Part shown: positions 1 to 8,471 of the stretch, in pieces | How the letters are laid out: each line of letters begins with the position of its first letter | Numbering within the stretch: position 1 is the stretch's first letter | Origin: Geothrix edaphica | GTDB taxonomy: Bacteria; Acidobacteriota; Holophagae; Holophagales; Holophagaceae | DNA length: 64,000 nucleotides | Reading direction: 5' to 3' | NCBI RefSeq assembly: GCF_030268045.1 | Contig: NZ_BSDC01000001.1 | Coordinates: forward strand, 124,001 to 188,000 | Translations under genes and position numbers: made by a program | The notes under the pieces: model-generated | What the model was told of the DNA's origin: nothing | The model's database searches: none | Seen by the model: the letters and a program-made list of their open reading frames with translations, nothing else

Positions 1-115
1 TGGGCTCGAAGAGCCAGCGGCAGAGCCCGCCCACGCCCAGGGTGGTGAGGCGCGCGAAGGACACGTCCCGGCGATGCGGGACTTTGAGCAGATCATCGGG
101 GAGGCGGCGCGTCAT
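1..115 (-). CDS. murB: UDP-N-acetylmuramate dehydrogenase MurB, N-terminal fragment
   Basis: Only the first 38 codons are present; the gene runs off the left edge. The fragment contains a TTLGVGG stretch, which matches the start of the FAD-binding domain of MurB (the usual form is xTTLxVGGPA). MurB is the cytoplasmic NADPH/FAD enzyme that reduces UDP-GlcNAc-enolpyruvate to UDP-MurNAc for peptidoglycan. The ATG lies 24 nt after the stop of the upstream TetR gene on the same strand, so the two may be co-transcribed. No strong ribosome binding site is visible. The call rests on a short segment and is moderately secure. Confidence 0.55.
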   Translation of the reverse strand, partial: MTRRLPDDLLKVPHRRDVSFARLTTLGVGGLCRWLFEP

Positions 116-139
116 CGGGTTCAGTATGGACGAACCGGC

Positions 140-721
140 TCAGGCGCCCGCTTCCGGCGTGGGCCGGAGGGAGGCCAGCACCATCTCCAGCAGCCCGTCG
201 ATCATGGCGCGGAGCTCCTCGGCGTCCTTGGCGGATTCCTTGAAGCCGTGGACGGCGCGGGTGAGGACGCGGGCGATCTGCCCGGGCGGGAGCGCCTTTG
301 CGGGGGCCGTGGCGCTCAGGGGCGCGAGGATGCCCACCAGCTCGGCCTCGAAGGTGGCGATGGCCTGGTCGATGGCCTCCTTGGCGAAGGCGAGGCCGCC
401 GTGGAGAGGTTCCCGCAGCTCCGGCGAGGCCTCGAAGAACCCGAAGGGACGCACGGCCCAGAGGTCGAAGGCGAAGCGGAGCTTTTCCAGGGGGGTGGGC
501 CGGGCGTCCAGGCCCTGCCGGATCTCCTGCAGCGTGCGGGCCGTGAAGGCGCGGAGGACGGCCTCGAAGACCTCCTCCTTGTTGCAGAACACCAGGTAGA
601 GGGCCGGCCGGGACATGCCCGCGGCGGCGGCGAGGTCGCCCATGGTGGTCCGCCGGTAGCCGAAGCGGAGGAACACGGATTCGGCGGCCTCCAGGACCCG
701 GGCCTTCTTCTCGTTTCCCAT
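140..721 (-). CDS. TetR/AcrR family transcriptional repressor
   Basis: A 193-residue protein, the usual TetR length. Residues about 5-55 form the N-terminal helix-turn-helix, with the typical pattern of an Ala-rich helix, FGYRRTTM, then MSRPALY and the F(C)NKEEVF stretch. The remainder is a helical ligand-binding and dimerisation domain with no recognisable ligand signature. The gene is divergent from the SDR gene. The 90-bp gap between them carries two copies of a dyad (TGACA-N13-TGTCA), so it most likely represses the SDR operon and itself. murB follows on the same strand. The family is clear; the inducer is unknown. Confidence 0.93.
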   Translation of the reverse strand: MGNEKKARVLEAAESVFLRFGYRRTTMGDLAAAAGMSRPALYLVFCNKEEVFEAVLRAFTARTLQEIRQGLDARPTPLEKLRFAFDLWAVRPFGFFEASPELREPLHGGLAFAKEAIDQAIATFEAELVGILAPLSATAPAKALPPGQIARVLTRAVHGFKESAKDAEELRAMIDGLLEMVLASLRPTPEAGA

Positions 722-731
722 GAAAAGAGTG

Positions 732-790
732 TTGACAAAATTTGTCTGATTGTCAATATTGGCCTTCTGACATTATTAGTCATTGTGTCA
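732..790 (+). promoter_or_regulatory. Promoter with two TetR-type dyad operators
   Basis: TTGACA at 732-737 is followed after 17 nt by AATATT at 755-760, a plausible sigma-70 promoter reading into the SDR operon. Two dyads with identical architecture, TGACA-N13-TGTCA, lie at 733-755 and 768-790. The first covers the -35 to -10 region and the second the predicted transcription start. The first dyad also contains the shorter palindrome GACAAA/TTTGTC around a central A. A divergent TetR gene starts at 721. The dyads are seen directly; binding by this TetR is inferred. Confidence 0.65.
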
Positions 791-810
791 AATCGATCAT
801 GGAGAACGAC

Positions 811-1728
811 ATGGCTCAAGAAGGTTGGACCTGGGCCCAGGTCCCCGATCAGACCGGCCGGGTGGCAGTGGTCACCGGGGCCTCCTCCGGCACCGGTTTC
901 GAGGCGGCCCGCATCCTGGCGGCCTGCCGGGCCACGGTGGTCCTGGCCTGCCGGAGCCTGCCCAAGGCCGAGGAGTCGGCGCGGCACATTCGGGCGCTGC
1001 ATCCCGGAGCCCGGGTGGAGGTCCAGGCCCTCGATCTGGCCTCTCTGGCCTCCGTGCGGAGGGCGTCCGCGGACCTGCTGGCCCGCTTCGACCGCCTGGA
1101 CCTGCTCCTCAACAACGCCGGGGTGATGGTCCCGCCCCATGGGAAGACCGAGGACGGGTTCGAGCTGCAGCTCGGCACCAACCACTTCGGCCCCTTCGCA
1201 CTCACGGGTCTCCTGCTGGAGCGCCTGCTGGCCACGCCGGGCTCCCGGGTGGTCACCATGAGCAGCGGGGCCCACCGCAGCGGCCGCATCTATGCCGACG
1301 ACATGGACTTTGACGGCGGCTATCGGGCCTGGGCCGCCTACGGTCAGTCCAAACTGGCCAACCTCCTCTTCGCCTATGAGCTCCAGCGCCGCCTGGAGGC
1401 GGCCGGTTCGACGACGCGTTCCGTGGCCGCCCACCCCGGCTGGGCGAGAACGGAGCTCCAGCGCCATGCGGGCTGGATCCGCTGGCTACGGGCCCTGGGC
1501 CTGGAGGCCCTGCTGAGCCAGGAGGCCTTCGGCGGCGCCCAGCCCCTGCTGCGGGCCGCCACGGATCCCGCCGTGACCGGGGGCGAGTATTTCGGTCCCT
1601 CAGGCTTCCAGGAGCTGAAGGGGGCGCCCGTGCGGGTGCGGTCCACGGCCCGGTCCCGGGACGAGGGCCTCCAGCGCTGGATGTGGCGGCGCTCCGAGCA
1701 GCGCACGGGGGTGGTGTATCCGATCTGA
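811..1728 (+). CDS. Short-chain dehydrogenase/reductase (retinol-dehydrogenase-like)
   Basis: A 305-residue classical SDR. The cofactor motif TGASSGTG is at residues 22-29, NNAG at 101-104, the catalytic Ser near 151 and YGQSK with Tyr177/Lys181. The overall pattern is that of the WWOX/retinol dehydrogenase/protochlorophyllide reductase-like NADP-dependent group; the substrate cannot be read from sequence. The ATG at 811 is chosen because GGAG sits 6 nt upstream; in-frame ATG 799 lacks a ribosome binding site. It is the first gene of an apparent operon with the metallo-beta-lactamase-fold hydrolase and the epimerase-like protein, under probable TetR control. Confidence 0.9.
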   Translation: MAQEGWTWAQVPDQTGRVAVVTGASSGTGFEAARILAACRATVVLACRSLPKAEESARHIRALHPGARVEVQALDLASLASVRRASADLLARFDRLDLLLNNAGVMVPPHGKTEDGFELQLGTNHFGPFALTGLLLERLLATPGSRVVTMSSGAHRSGRIYADDMDFDGGYRAWAAYGQSKLANLLFAYELQRRLEAAGSTTRSVAAHPGWARTELQRHAGWIRWLRALGLEALLSQEAFGGAQPLLRAATDPAVTGGEYFGPSGFQELKGAPVRVRSTARSRDEGLQRWMWRRSEQRTGVVYPI

Positions 1729-1744
1729 CCGTCTCCGCAAGACC

Positions 1745-2875
1745 GTGGCCCTGCTCTTTGCCGCCGCCGTGGCCGGGGGCTTCTGGGCCGCCGGCTCCTC
1801 CCCCGACTTTCTCAGGAGTTCCCGCATGGAACGATCTCCGCAGTGGCGCGATGGGCGCTTCCGCAACCCCCAGACCCTCTGGAACGACCCCTGGGGCGCC
1901 GTCGGCAGCCTCTTCCGGCGGGACCGGAACTCGACGCCCCGGGAGCCCCTGCCCGTGGCGCACCCGACCCGCGCCGACCTGGAAGCGGCCGCTCCTTCGG
2001 GCCTGCGGGCCACCTGGCTGGGCCATTCCACGGTGTACCTGGACGTGGATGGCACGCGCATCCTCACGGATCCCGTGTGGGGTCGCCGGGCCTCCCCCGT
2101 CGGCTGGGCCGGGCCGCGCCGCTTCTACGCGCCCCTCATCCCCCTGGAGGAGGTGCCCGTGCCCCAGGTGGTGGCCATCTCCCACGACCACTACGACCAC
2201 CTGGACGAGGGCACCCTCCGCCGCATGAAGGACTGGGACACGCGCTTCGTGGTGCCCCTGGGCGTGGGCGCGCGGCTCGTGCGCTGGGGCGTGCCCGGGG
2301 CCCGCATCACGGAGCTGGACTGGTGGGAATCGATCCGGGTGGGCGACCTGGAGGTGGTGCTCACGCCGGCCCGCCATGCCTCGGGCCGGGGCCTGCGGGA
2401 CAAGGACCGAACGCTCTGGGGCGGCTTCGCCTTCCTCGGCCCCCGACACCGGGTCTACTTCTCCGGCGACACGGGGATGTTCCAGGGCCTGGTGGACATC
2501 GGCGCTCGCCTGGGACCCTTCGACCTCACGATGATCGAGGCCGGCGCCTACAACCCCGCCTGGCCCGACTGGCACCTGGGCCCCGAGCAGGCCGTGGCGG
2601 CCCACCGGATGGTGCGGGGCCGCGTGCTCCTGCCCATCCACTGGGGCCTCTTCGACCTGGCCGCCCACGGCTGGACCGAACCCGTAGAGCGGGTGCTGGC
2701 CGCCGCGGGGCCCGCGGGCGCCACCGTGGCGCTGCCGAGGCCCGGGGAGGGCTTCGAGCCTGAGGCGTCGCCCCACCAGCGCTGGTGGCCCACGCTGCCC
2801 TGGAAGACTGGGGCCGAGGTCCCCATCCGTGCCACGCTGGATGGGCGACCCGCTGTGCAAGGAGGTCTGCCATGA
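1745..2875 (+). CDS. Metallo-beta-lactamase-fold hydrolase (NAPE-PLD/RomA/UlaG-like)
   Basis: Up to 376 residues. The zinc motif HDHYDH is at residues 147-152, with a later GDTGMF and a terminal HWGLFDL, as in the NAPE-hydrolysing phospholipase D/RomA branch of the MBL fold. The GTG at 1745 keeps an N-terminal hydrophobic segment (about residues 2-18) that would be a membrane anchor or signal. An internal ATG at 1826 has a better ribosome binding site (AGGAG, 7 nt away) and would give a soluble 349-residue protein. The start is therefore unresolved. The stop overlaps the next ATG (ATGA), indicating translational coupling. The fold is secure; the lipid substrate is only suggested by family. 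Confidence 0.85.
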   Translation: MALLFAAAVAGGFWAAGSSPDFLRSSRMERSPQWRDGRFRNPQTLWNDPWGAVGSLFRRDRNSTPREPLPVAHPTRADLEAAAPSGLRATWLGHSTVYLDVDGTRILTDPVWGRRASPVGWAGPRRFYAPLIPLEEVPVPQVVAISHDHYDHLDEGTLRRMKDWDTRFVVPLGVGARLVRWGVPGARITELDWWESIRVGDLEVVLTPARHASGRGLRDKDRTLWGGFAFLGPRHRVYFSGDTGMFQGLVDIGARLGPFDLTMIEAGAYNPAWPDWHLGPEQAVAAHRMVRGRVLLPIHWGLFDLAAHGWTEPVERVLAAAGPAGATVALPRPGEGFEPEASPHQRWWPTLPWKTGAEVPIRATLDGRPAVQGGLP

Positions 2876-3561
2876 AGGTCCTGCTCTTCGGCGCCACGGG
2901 CATGATCGGCCAGGGCGTGCTGCGCGAGTGCCTGCGGGATCCCGGCGTCAGCCAAGTGGTGGCCCTCGTGCGGAAGCCCTCGGGCCAGACGCACGCGAAG
3001 CTGAAGGAGATCGTCCACGGCGACTTCTTCGACTACCGGGCGGTGGAGCCGGACCTCGCCGGGCTGGACGCCTGCTTCTTCTGCCTGGGGGTCTCGGCGG
3101 CGGGCCTGCCGGAGGCCGAGTACCAACGCCTGACCTACGACCTCACCCTGGCGGCGGCGGTGACCCTGGCGCGCCTCAATCCGTCCATGGCCTTCGTCTA
3201 CGTGTCCGGCGCCGGGACGGACAGTACGGAACAGGGCCGCACCATGTGGGCGCGGGTGAAGGGGCGGACCGAGAACGCCCTGCGCCGCCTGCCCTTCCGA
3301 GCCGTCTACCTCTTCCGCCCCGGCCTCATCCAGCCCCTCCACGGCATCCGGTCGCGGACGGGCTGGTACCAGGCCATCTACACCGTGCTGGGGCCCTGCT
3401 TCCCGCTGCTGCGGCGGCTGTTCCCGAAGGCCATCCTCACCACGGAGGAGCTGGGCCGGGCCATGCTCCGCGTGGCGCGGGACGGGGCACCGGCGGCGGT
3501 CCTCGAGGCCGCCGACCTCATCGCCCTGGGGGCGCCTCCAGCGCCAGCAGCCGCGCCTTGA
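2872..3561 (+). CDS. NAD(P)-binding epimerase-like protein (atypical SDR)
   Basis: A 229-residue protein starting with the Rossmann motif GATGMIG (residues 7-13) of the extended/atypical SDR (NmrA/HTATIP2-like) group. It has no classical YxxxK in the usual place. Mid-protein SGAGTDS and the RPGLI segment are typical of YbjT/HTATIP2-like NAD(P)-binding proteins. AAGGAGG precedes the ATG, which overlaps the upstream stop. It is the third gene of the TetR-linked operon. Its 3' end overlaps the convergent ogt gene by 44 nt. The function is unknown; it may be a quinone- or lipid-linked oxidoreductase or a redox sensor. Confidence 0.85.
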   Translation: MKVLLFGATGMIGQGVLRECLRDPGVSQVVALVRKPSGQTHAKLKEIVHGDFFDYRAVEPDLAGLDACFFCLGVSAAGLPEAEYQRLTYDLTLAAAVTLARLNPSMAFVYVSGAGTDSTEQGRTMWARVKGRTENALRRLPFRAVYLFRPGLIQPLHGIRSRTGWYQAIYTVLGPCFPLLRRLFPKAILTTEELGRAMLRVARDGAPAAVLEAADLIALGAPPAPAAAP

Positions 3562-3997
3562 CCTCGGGCGACCCGAAGGCACTCCAGCCGCCGGGTCCGT
3601 CCGCCGCCGTCACCCGGTGGCAGGGCACGAGGATCAGCACGGGGTTCGCCTTCACGGCCTGGCCCACGGCCCGAGCCGCGCCGGGCCGGCCCGCCAGCAG
3701 GGCCACCTCGCCGTAGCTGATCGTCTGACCCGGGGCCGTGGCCCGCAGCGCCTCGGCCACGCGGCGCTGGAATGGTGTGAGGCCGGACAGGTCCACGGGA
3801 ATGCGGGTCAGGTTCTGTGGGCTTCCCGCCAGGTGGGCCATGAGGCGGCGCACGGCCTCCAGAACCCAGGCCGGTGCCTGCGCGGCCTCCTCGCGGTCGA
3901 GGGCGTCTGTGAAGCGCAGGAGGCAGATCCCCTCCGCCGTCCAGCCCAGGCGGAGCCGGCCGAGAGCGGTGGCGAAGGTGAGGGAACGGCCGGCCAT
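3518..3997 (-). CDS. ogt: Methylated-DNA-protein-cysteine S-methyltransferase
   Basis: A 159-residue protein with the alkyl-acceptor motif PCHRV (acceptor Cys126) and the preceding winged-helix DNA-binding segment (TPFQRRV, GQTISYGEVA, AVGQAVKANP). It transfers methyl groups from O6-methylguanine to itself in a suicide reaction, repairing alkylated DNA. Length and motifs fit Ogt/MGMT without an AdaA domain. It is divergent from ruvX, with a 17-nt gap. Its last 44 nt overlap the end of the plus-strand epimerase-like gene. Confidence 0.95.
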   Translation of the reverse strand: MAGRSLTFATALGRLRLGWTAEGICLLRFTDALDREEAAQAPAWVLEAVRRLMAHLAGSPQNLTRIPVDLSGLTPFQRRVAEALRATAPGQTISYGEVALLAGRPGAARAVGQAVKANPVLILVPCHRVTAADGPGGWSAFGSPEVKARLLALEAPPGR

Positions 3998-4002
3998 GCC
4001 GC

Positions 4003-4014
4003 TAGGATGGCAGG
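4003..4014 (+). promoter_or_regulatory. -10-like TAGGAT directly upstream of ruvX (leaderless candidate)
   Basis: TAGGAT occupies 4003-4008 and the ruvX ATG follows after 6 nt. That is the spacing expected if transcription starts at the initiation codon. No -35 element is obvious. The same arrangement precedes recN, the pterin dehydratase gene and the receiver gene in this window. Confidence 0.35.
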
Positions 4015-4452
4015 ATGCGCTGGCTCGCCATTGACCACGGCACGAAGAAGATCGGCCTCGCCTTCTCGGACGAGCTGGAGATCCTGGCCTCGCCCTTCGA
4101 GGTGTGGCCCCAGGAGGAGGCGCGCACGCTGGACCGCCTGGTCCGGCTCTGCAAGGACGAAGGCGTGCAGGCCCTCTGCGTGGGCCTGCCCCGCCACAAG
4201 GACGGCGCCGAGAGCGCCACGGCGCCCGCGGCCCGGGCCTTCGGCGAGGCCCTGGCGGCCCGCACCGGCCTGCCCCTCCGTTTGGTGAACGAGCACCTCA
4301 GCAGCGCCGAGGCCGAGCGCCTGCTGCGGGAGCGCGGCGTGAAGCCCGAGAAGCGCAAGCTTCTGCTCGATGCCGCCGCGGCGGCCGTCATCCTGGGCGA
4401 GCTGCTGGAGGACCGGCGGGCCAGGGGGATTCCGGCTACCCTGCTGGACTGA
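4015..4452 (+). CDS. ruvX: RuvX/YqgF family Holliday junction resolvase-like nuclease
   Basis: A 145-residue RNase-H-fold protein. It begins with the first acidic active-site motif (AIDHGTKKIG), followed by the conserved VGLPRHKDG loop, the VNEHLSSAEAE segment and a C-terminal LDAAAAAVIL, all YqgF hallmarks. YqgF is implicated in resolving Holliday junctions and, in E. coli, in processing pre-16S rRNA. It is a single gene followed 20 nt later by the dehydrogenase. Confidence 0.93.
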   Translation: MRWLAIDHGTKKIGLAFSDELEILASPFEVWPQEEARTLDRLVRLCKDEGVQALCVGLPRHKDGAESATAPAARAFGEALAARTGLPLRLVNEHLSSAEAERLLRERGVKPEKRKLLLDAAAAAVILGELLEDRRARGIPATLLD

Positions 4453-4472
4453 GACCTTCACCCGGAGGGACC

Positions 4473-5348
4473 ATGCGCATCGCATTCCTGGGCCTGGGGC
4501 GGATGGGCGACCCCATGGCACGCCGCCTGGCCGGCGCCTTCGAGCTGGCCGTCTACAACCGGGATGTGGTCAAGGCACAGCCCTTCGGACTGCTCGGGGC
4601 CAAGGTGGCGGGTTCCGTGCGGGAGGCCCTGGAGGGGGCGGAGCTGGCGGTGACCATGCTCGCGGACGACGCGGCGGAGGAGGCCATCACCTTCGGGTCC
4701 GGGGGCCTGCTGGAAGTCATGGCCCCGGAGGCCGTCCACGTCTCCATGAGCACCATCGGCATCGCCACTTCCGCCCGCCTGGCCGAGGCCCATGCCGCGG
4801 CGGGGCAGGGCTTCGTGGCCGCGCCGGTCTTCGGCCGTCCGCCGGCGGCGGCCTCGGGCCAGCTCTGGATCCTGGCCGCAGGACCCGAGGCCCAGGTGGC
4901 CCGCTGCCAGGCCCTGTTCGAGGCCCTGAGCCAGGGTGTCTTCCCCCTGGGGGAGCGGGCCGCCACGGCCCACGCCATGAAGCTGGCGGGGAACAGCCTC
5001 CTGGTCACGGTGGTGGAGGCCCTGAGCGAGGCCTTCGCCTATGGGGAGAAGGCCGGGGTGGCGCCGGAGACCACCCTGAAGATCCTCAACACGGCCCTGC
5101 TGAAGTCCCCCCTGGCCGAGGCCTACGGGGGGGCCGTGGTCCGCGGCGACTTCGAGCCCGCGGGCTTCGCCCTGCGCCTGGGCCTGAAGGACGTGAGCCT
5201 GGCCCTCCGGGCCGCCGAGGCCCTCCAGGCGCCCATGCCCGTGGCCAGCGTCCTCCACGACCGTCTGCTGGCGGCCGTGGCCAAGGGCTACGGCGACCAG
5301 GATCTGGCGGCCCTCTCCCGCATCAGCCGGGAGGATGCGGGGCTCTAA
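4473..5348 (+). CDS. NAD(P)-dependent beta-hydroxyacid dehydrogenase (3-hydroxyisobutyrate dehydrogenase-like)
   Basis: A 291-residue protein opening with the family signature FLGLGRMGDPMA (Rossmann glycines). It has the catalytic-lysine helix KLAGNSLL near residues 170-177 and an all-alpha C-terminal dimerisation domain. Members oxidise 3-hydroxyisobutyrate, tartronate semialdehyde-type or gamma-hydroxybutyrate substrates; sequence alone does not say which. The ribosome binding site GGAGG is 5 nt upstream of the ATG. It converges on the lolD gene with a 4-nt gap. Confidence 0.9.
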   Translation: MRIAFLGLGRMGDPMARRLAGAFELAVYNRDVVKAQPFGLLGAKVAGSVREALEGAELAVTMLADDAAEEAITFGSGGLLEVMAPEAVHVSMSTIGIATSARLAEAHAAAGQGFVAAPVFGRPPAAASGQLWILAAGPEAQVARCQALFEALSQGVFPLGERAATAHAMKLAGNSLLVTVVEALSEAFAYGEKAGVAPETTLKILNTALLKSPLAEAYGGAVVRGDFEPAGFALRLGLKDVSLALRAAEALQAPMPVASVLHDRLLAAVAKGYGDQDLAALSRISREDAGL

Positions 5349-5352
5349 GTTC

Positions 5353-6003
5353 TCATCCCAGCCGCACGGTCCGCATGCAGCGCCCGGCCAGGCCGGGATT
5401 GTGGGTGACGAGGAGGGTGGTGGGGCGCAGCTCGGCGTGGAGGCTCAGCAGGAAGCCGAACACTTCTTCCGCCGTGGCAGGGTCGAGGTTGCCCGTGGGC
5501 TCGTCCAGCAGCCAGAGGGCGGGCCTGCGCACCAGGGCGCGGGCCAGGCCCGCGCGGGCGGCCTGGCCACCGGAGAGCTGGCCGGGCAGCCGCTCGCCGA
5601 GATCGCCCAGGCCCACGGTGGCCAGCAGCCGACCGATCCAGGTTTCCGCTTCGGCGGAGCCATCGCCGTCGATGAGGAGCGGCATGCGGAGGTTCTCCCG
5701 CACGGTGAACTCCGGCAGCAGGTGGGGCTGCTGGAAGGCCAGGCCCACGCGGCGGCGGCGGTAGAGGGCCCGGGCTTCGGCGCCTTCGGGCACGGGGCCG
5801 CCCCCCACGGTGATGGTCCCGCCCTCCCAGTGGTCGAGCCCCGCCACGCAGTTCAGCAGGGTGGTCTTGCCCACGCCGGAGACGCCCACGATGGCGCAGA
5901 GGCTGCCGGCCTCGACATCGAGCGAGAAGCCGTCGAAGACCGGGTGGGCGTTCCCGGGGTAGGTCTTGTGCAGGCCCTGGATGGAAAGCGGCTGTCCGAT
6001 CAT
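5353..6003 (-). CDS. lolD: ABC transporter ATP-binding protein, LolD-type
   Basis: A 216-residue ABC ATPase. Walker A is GVSGVGKTT, the signature is LSGGQAARAGLARAL (note QAARA rather than the usual QQQRV), and Walker B is LWLLDEPTGNLD, followed by a TTLLVTHN H-loop. The size and the E-P-T-G-N-L-D Walker B are typical of LolD/MacB-type ATPases. Its ATG overlaps the stop of the upstream permease (ATGA). The two would form a Lol-like complex that releases lipoproteins from the inner membrane; export of another substrate cannot be excluded. Confidence 0.9.
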   Translation of the reverse strand: MIGQPLSIQGLHKTYPGNAHPVFDGFSLDVEAGSLCAIVGVSGVGKTTLLNCVAGLDHWEGGTITVGGGPVPEGAEARALYRRRRVGLAFQQPHLLPEFTVRENLRMPLLIDGDGSAEAETWIGRLLATVGLGDLGERLPGQLSGGQAARAGLARALVRRPALWLLDEPTGNLDPATAEEVFGFLLSLHAELRPTTLLVTHNPGLAGRCMRTVRLG

Positions 6004-7226
6004 TCGGCCCTCAGCGCATCGACGGGATCCAGGGCGGCGGCCTTCTTGGCGGGGTAGCGCGCGGCCAGCCAGGAGACCAGCAGGGGGAAGACCGCCACCA
6101 GGACGATGTCCAGCAGCTTGAGCCGGAAGGGCATGTAGGTGATGAAGTCGTAGACGGCGGCGGGCAGCTTCAGGAGCTTCCAGTGGTCCAGGACCAGGCA
6201 GAGCGGCACGCTCACGCCCAGACCCCACGCCGTGCCCACGACGCCGATGCGCAGGCCCTGCAGCTCGAAGAGCCGCTGGATCTGCTTCGGCGTGGCGCCC
6301 AGGGCCAGCAGCACGCCCAGGTCGCGCCGCTTCTCCGTCACCAGCAGCACCAGGGATGCCACGATGTTGAAGGCCGCCACCAGCACGATGAGGCTGAGGA
6401 TGGCGGTGAAGGCCCACTTCTCCACGGTCAGGGCGGCGAAGAGGGCCCGGTTGGATTCCCGCAGGTCCGTGGCCTGGAAGGCGGGGCCGAGGGCCTCCAG
6501 CACCCGGGGCTTCACCTTGGCGATGGCCTCGATGCTGCTGGCGCGGACCTCGATCATCTCGGCGCGGCCTTCGGTGTGGGCGATGCGCATGGCGTCCGCC
6601 AGGTGGATGAAGGACCAGGCCTTGTCGTACTCGGAGCTGTGGCTATGGAAGGTGCCCGCCACGCGGAAGGCGGCCACCTTGGGCTGCTGGCCCCCCAGGC
6701 CCAGTTCCATGCGGAACAGGTTGAGCGCCACCGTGTCGCCCACCCGCAAGCCCAGGCGCGTGGCCAGTTCCTTGCCCAGGACGATTTCGCCCTCCTTGAG
6801 CTGTTCGATGGGGGTGGGCTGCATGGAATCGAAGATGCTGGAGGTGCCGTGGGCCGTGGCGGGGTCCACGGCCTTCACCACCACGGCTTCCGGCGGCATC
6901 TCACTACCGGGGCGGAGCAGCAGGCCCTTCTCCAGCCGGATGGGAGAGGTGGCCTGGACGCCGGGGACGGCCCGGATGGTCTTCAGGGCGCCTTCCGTGT
7001 CCGGGATGTCCCCCGCCAGGTTGAACACCGTGAAGTGGGCCGTGGCGCTGAACAGGGTGGCCTGGATCTCTTCGTGGAAGCCGTTCATCACGGCCAGGGT
7101 CACCACCATGGCGAAGACCCCCAGGGCCGTGCCGCCCCGGGCGAAGCGCACCATGATCCGGACGAAGGCTCCCTTGCGGTGGGTCTTCAGATAGCGGTCG
7201 GCGATGGTGCGTTCAAACAAGGGCAT
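6000..7226 (-). CDS. lolC: ABC transporter permease, LolC/LolE family
   Basis: A 408-residue FtsX-type permease. It has one N-terminal transmembrane helix (about residues 20-50), a large periplasmic MacB-like domain, and three C-terminal helices. A coupling segment, ALGATPKQIQRLF, contacts the ATPase. The N-terminus (RYLKTHRKGAFVRIM) resembles LolC/LolE. Only one permease gene is present, so a homodimer (LolF-like arrangement) is likely. The start at 7226 has GGAGCC just upstream and matches the family N-terminus. It is divergent from hflX. Confidence 0.9.
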   Translation of the reverse strand: MPLFERTIADRYLKTHRKGAFVRIMVRFARGGTALGVFAMVVTLAVMNGFHEEIQATLFSATAHFTVFNLAGDIPDTEGALKTIRAVPGVQATSPIRLEKGLLLRPGSEMPPEAVVVKAVDPATAHGTSSIFDSMQPTPIEQLKEGEIVLGKELATRLGLRVGDTVALNLFRMELGLGGQQPKVAAFRVAGTFHSHSSEYDKAWSFIHLADAMRIAHTEGRAEMIEVRASSIEAIAKVKPRVLEALGPAFQATDLRESNRALFAALTVEKWAFTAILSLIVLVAAFNIVASLVLLVTEKRRDLGVLLALGATPKQIQRLFELQGLRIGVVGTAWGLGVSVPLCLVLDHWKLLKLPAAVYDFITYMPFRLKLLDIVLVAVFPLLVSWLAARYPAKKAAALDPVDALRAE

Positions 7227-7283
7227 GGCTCCAGGGTAGCCGGGGGGCTTGATTATTGCCCTCGGACACGGCAGCTTTGCCTC

Positions 7284-8471
7284 ATGGCCGAAACCCCTCC
7301 CCGCTGTCTGCTCATCGCCCGCCAGGGCCCCGAGGACCGGGAGGACCGCATCCAGGATCACCTCCTGGAGCTGGCTGAACTCGCCCGGAGCTGCGGGTTC
7401 GAGGTCCAGACCCGGCGGATCCTGAAGCGGGCCCAGATCGCCACCCGGACCTTCTACGGCTCCGGCCAGCTGCAGGCCCTGGCTGACGAGGCGGCCCGGC
7501 AGGGGGTCCGCCACCTCATCTGCGACGACGAGCTGAGCGGCAGCCAGGTGAACGCCATCGTGAAGCTCACGAACCTCATCTGCCTGGATCGCACGGGCCT
7601 CATCCTCAGCATCTTCGAGCAGCGGGCCCAGAGCCGGGAGGCCAAGGCCCAGGTGGAGCTGGCCCGGCTCGAATACGAATTGCCCCGCCTGAAGGGCGCC
7701 TGGACCCACCTGGAGCGCCAGGGCGGCGGCGTGGGCCTGCGCGGCGGCCCTGGCGAGACCCAGATCGAGGTGGACCGCCGCATGATCCGCACCCGCATCA
7801 GCCAGCTCAAGCGGGAGCTCACCCACCTGGAGCAGGTGCGGGAGACCCAGCGCCAGGGCCGGCCCCAGGGCCTGCCCCGGGTGGCCCTGGTGGGCTACAC
7901 CAATGCCGGCAAGACCACGCTCCTGAAGGCCCTCACGGGTGAAGGCGAGCCTCGCGATCTGCTCTTCGCCACGCTCGACACCACCACCCGCAAGGCCTGG
8001 CTGGGCCAGGACTTCGACCCCGAGACCGGCGCGGGCGACCCCGAGCCCAAGCATTGCCTGGTGGCGGATACGGTGGGCTTCATCCGGAAGCTGCCCCACC
8101 AGCTGGTGGCGGCCTTCCGCAGCACCCTGGGCGAGGTCCGCACCGCCGATGCCCTCCTGGTGGTGGCCGACGCCGCCCATCCGGACCTGGAGGAGCATCT
8201 GCGCGTGGTGGGGGCGACCCTCCGCGAGATCGGCTGCGCCCCCGAGGATGGGAACGCCCAGCCGCGCCTGCTGGTGCTGAACCAGGTGGACCGCCTGCAC
8301 CGCCCCCAGAAGCTGGACCTGAAGAAGCGTCATCCCGGGGCCGTCCAGGCCTGCGCCCTCCAGGGCGCCGGGATCGCCGAGATCCGCAGCTGGCTGCGGG
8401 AGCTGATCCCCGGGCCGCCCCAGCCCCGGGAGCTGGAGGCCTGGGAACTGCCGGATCCGGCCTACTCCTGA
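7284..8471 (+). CDS. hflX: Ribosome-associated GTPase HflX
   Basis: A 395-residue protein. The N-terminal HflX domain includes YGSGQLQAL and GGPGETQIE. The G domain follows with P-loop GYTNAGKTTL, TLDTTTR switch I, DTVGFIRKLP switch II and NQVD. HflX splits stalled 70S ribosomes during stress. The start is placed at ATG 7284, where the protein aligns with the family; the frame is open further upstream but is antisense to lolC there. The last 10 nt overlap the convergent DUF4149 gene. Confidence 0.95.
   Translation: MAETPPRCLLIARQGPEDREDRIQDHLLELAELARSCGFEVQTRRILKRAQIATRTFYGSGQLQALADEAARQGVRHLICDDELSGSQVNAIVKLTNLICLDRTGLILSIFEQRAQSREAKAQVELARLEYELPRLKGAWTHLERQGGGVGLRGGPGETQIEVDRRMIRTRISQLKRELTHLEQVRETQRQGRPQGLPRVALVGYTNAGKTTLLKALTGEGEPRDLLFATLDTTTRKAWLGQDFDPETGAGDPEPKHCLVADTVGFIRKLPHQLVAAFRSTLGEVRTADALLVVADAAHPDLEEHLRVVGATLREIGCAPEDGNAQPRLLVLNQVDRLHRPQKLDLKKRHPGAVQACALQGAGIAEIRSWLRELIPGPPQPRELEAWELPDPAYS

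Noticed and set aside
742-810. Upstream TTG start for the SDR gene
   Set aside because: It lies inside the promoter/operator region and lacks a ribosome binding site; ATG 811 has GGAG and matches the family N-terminus.
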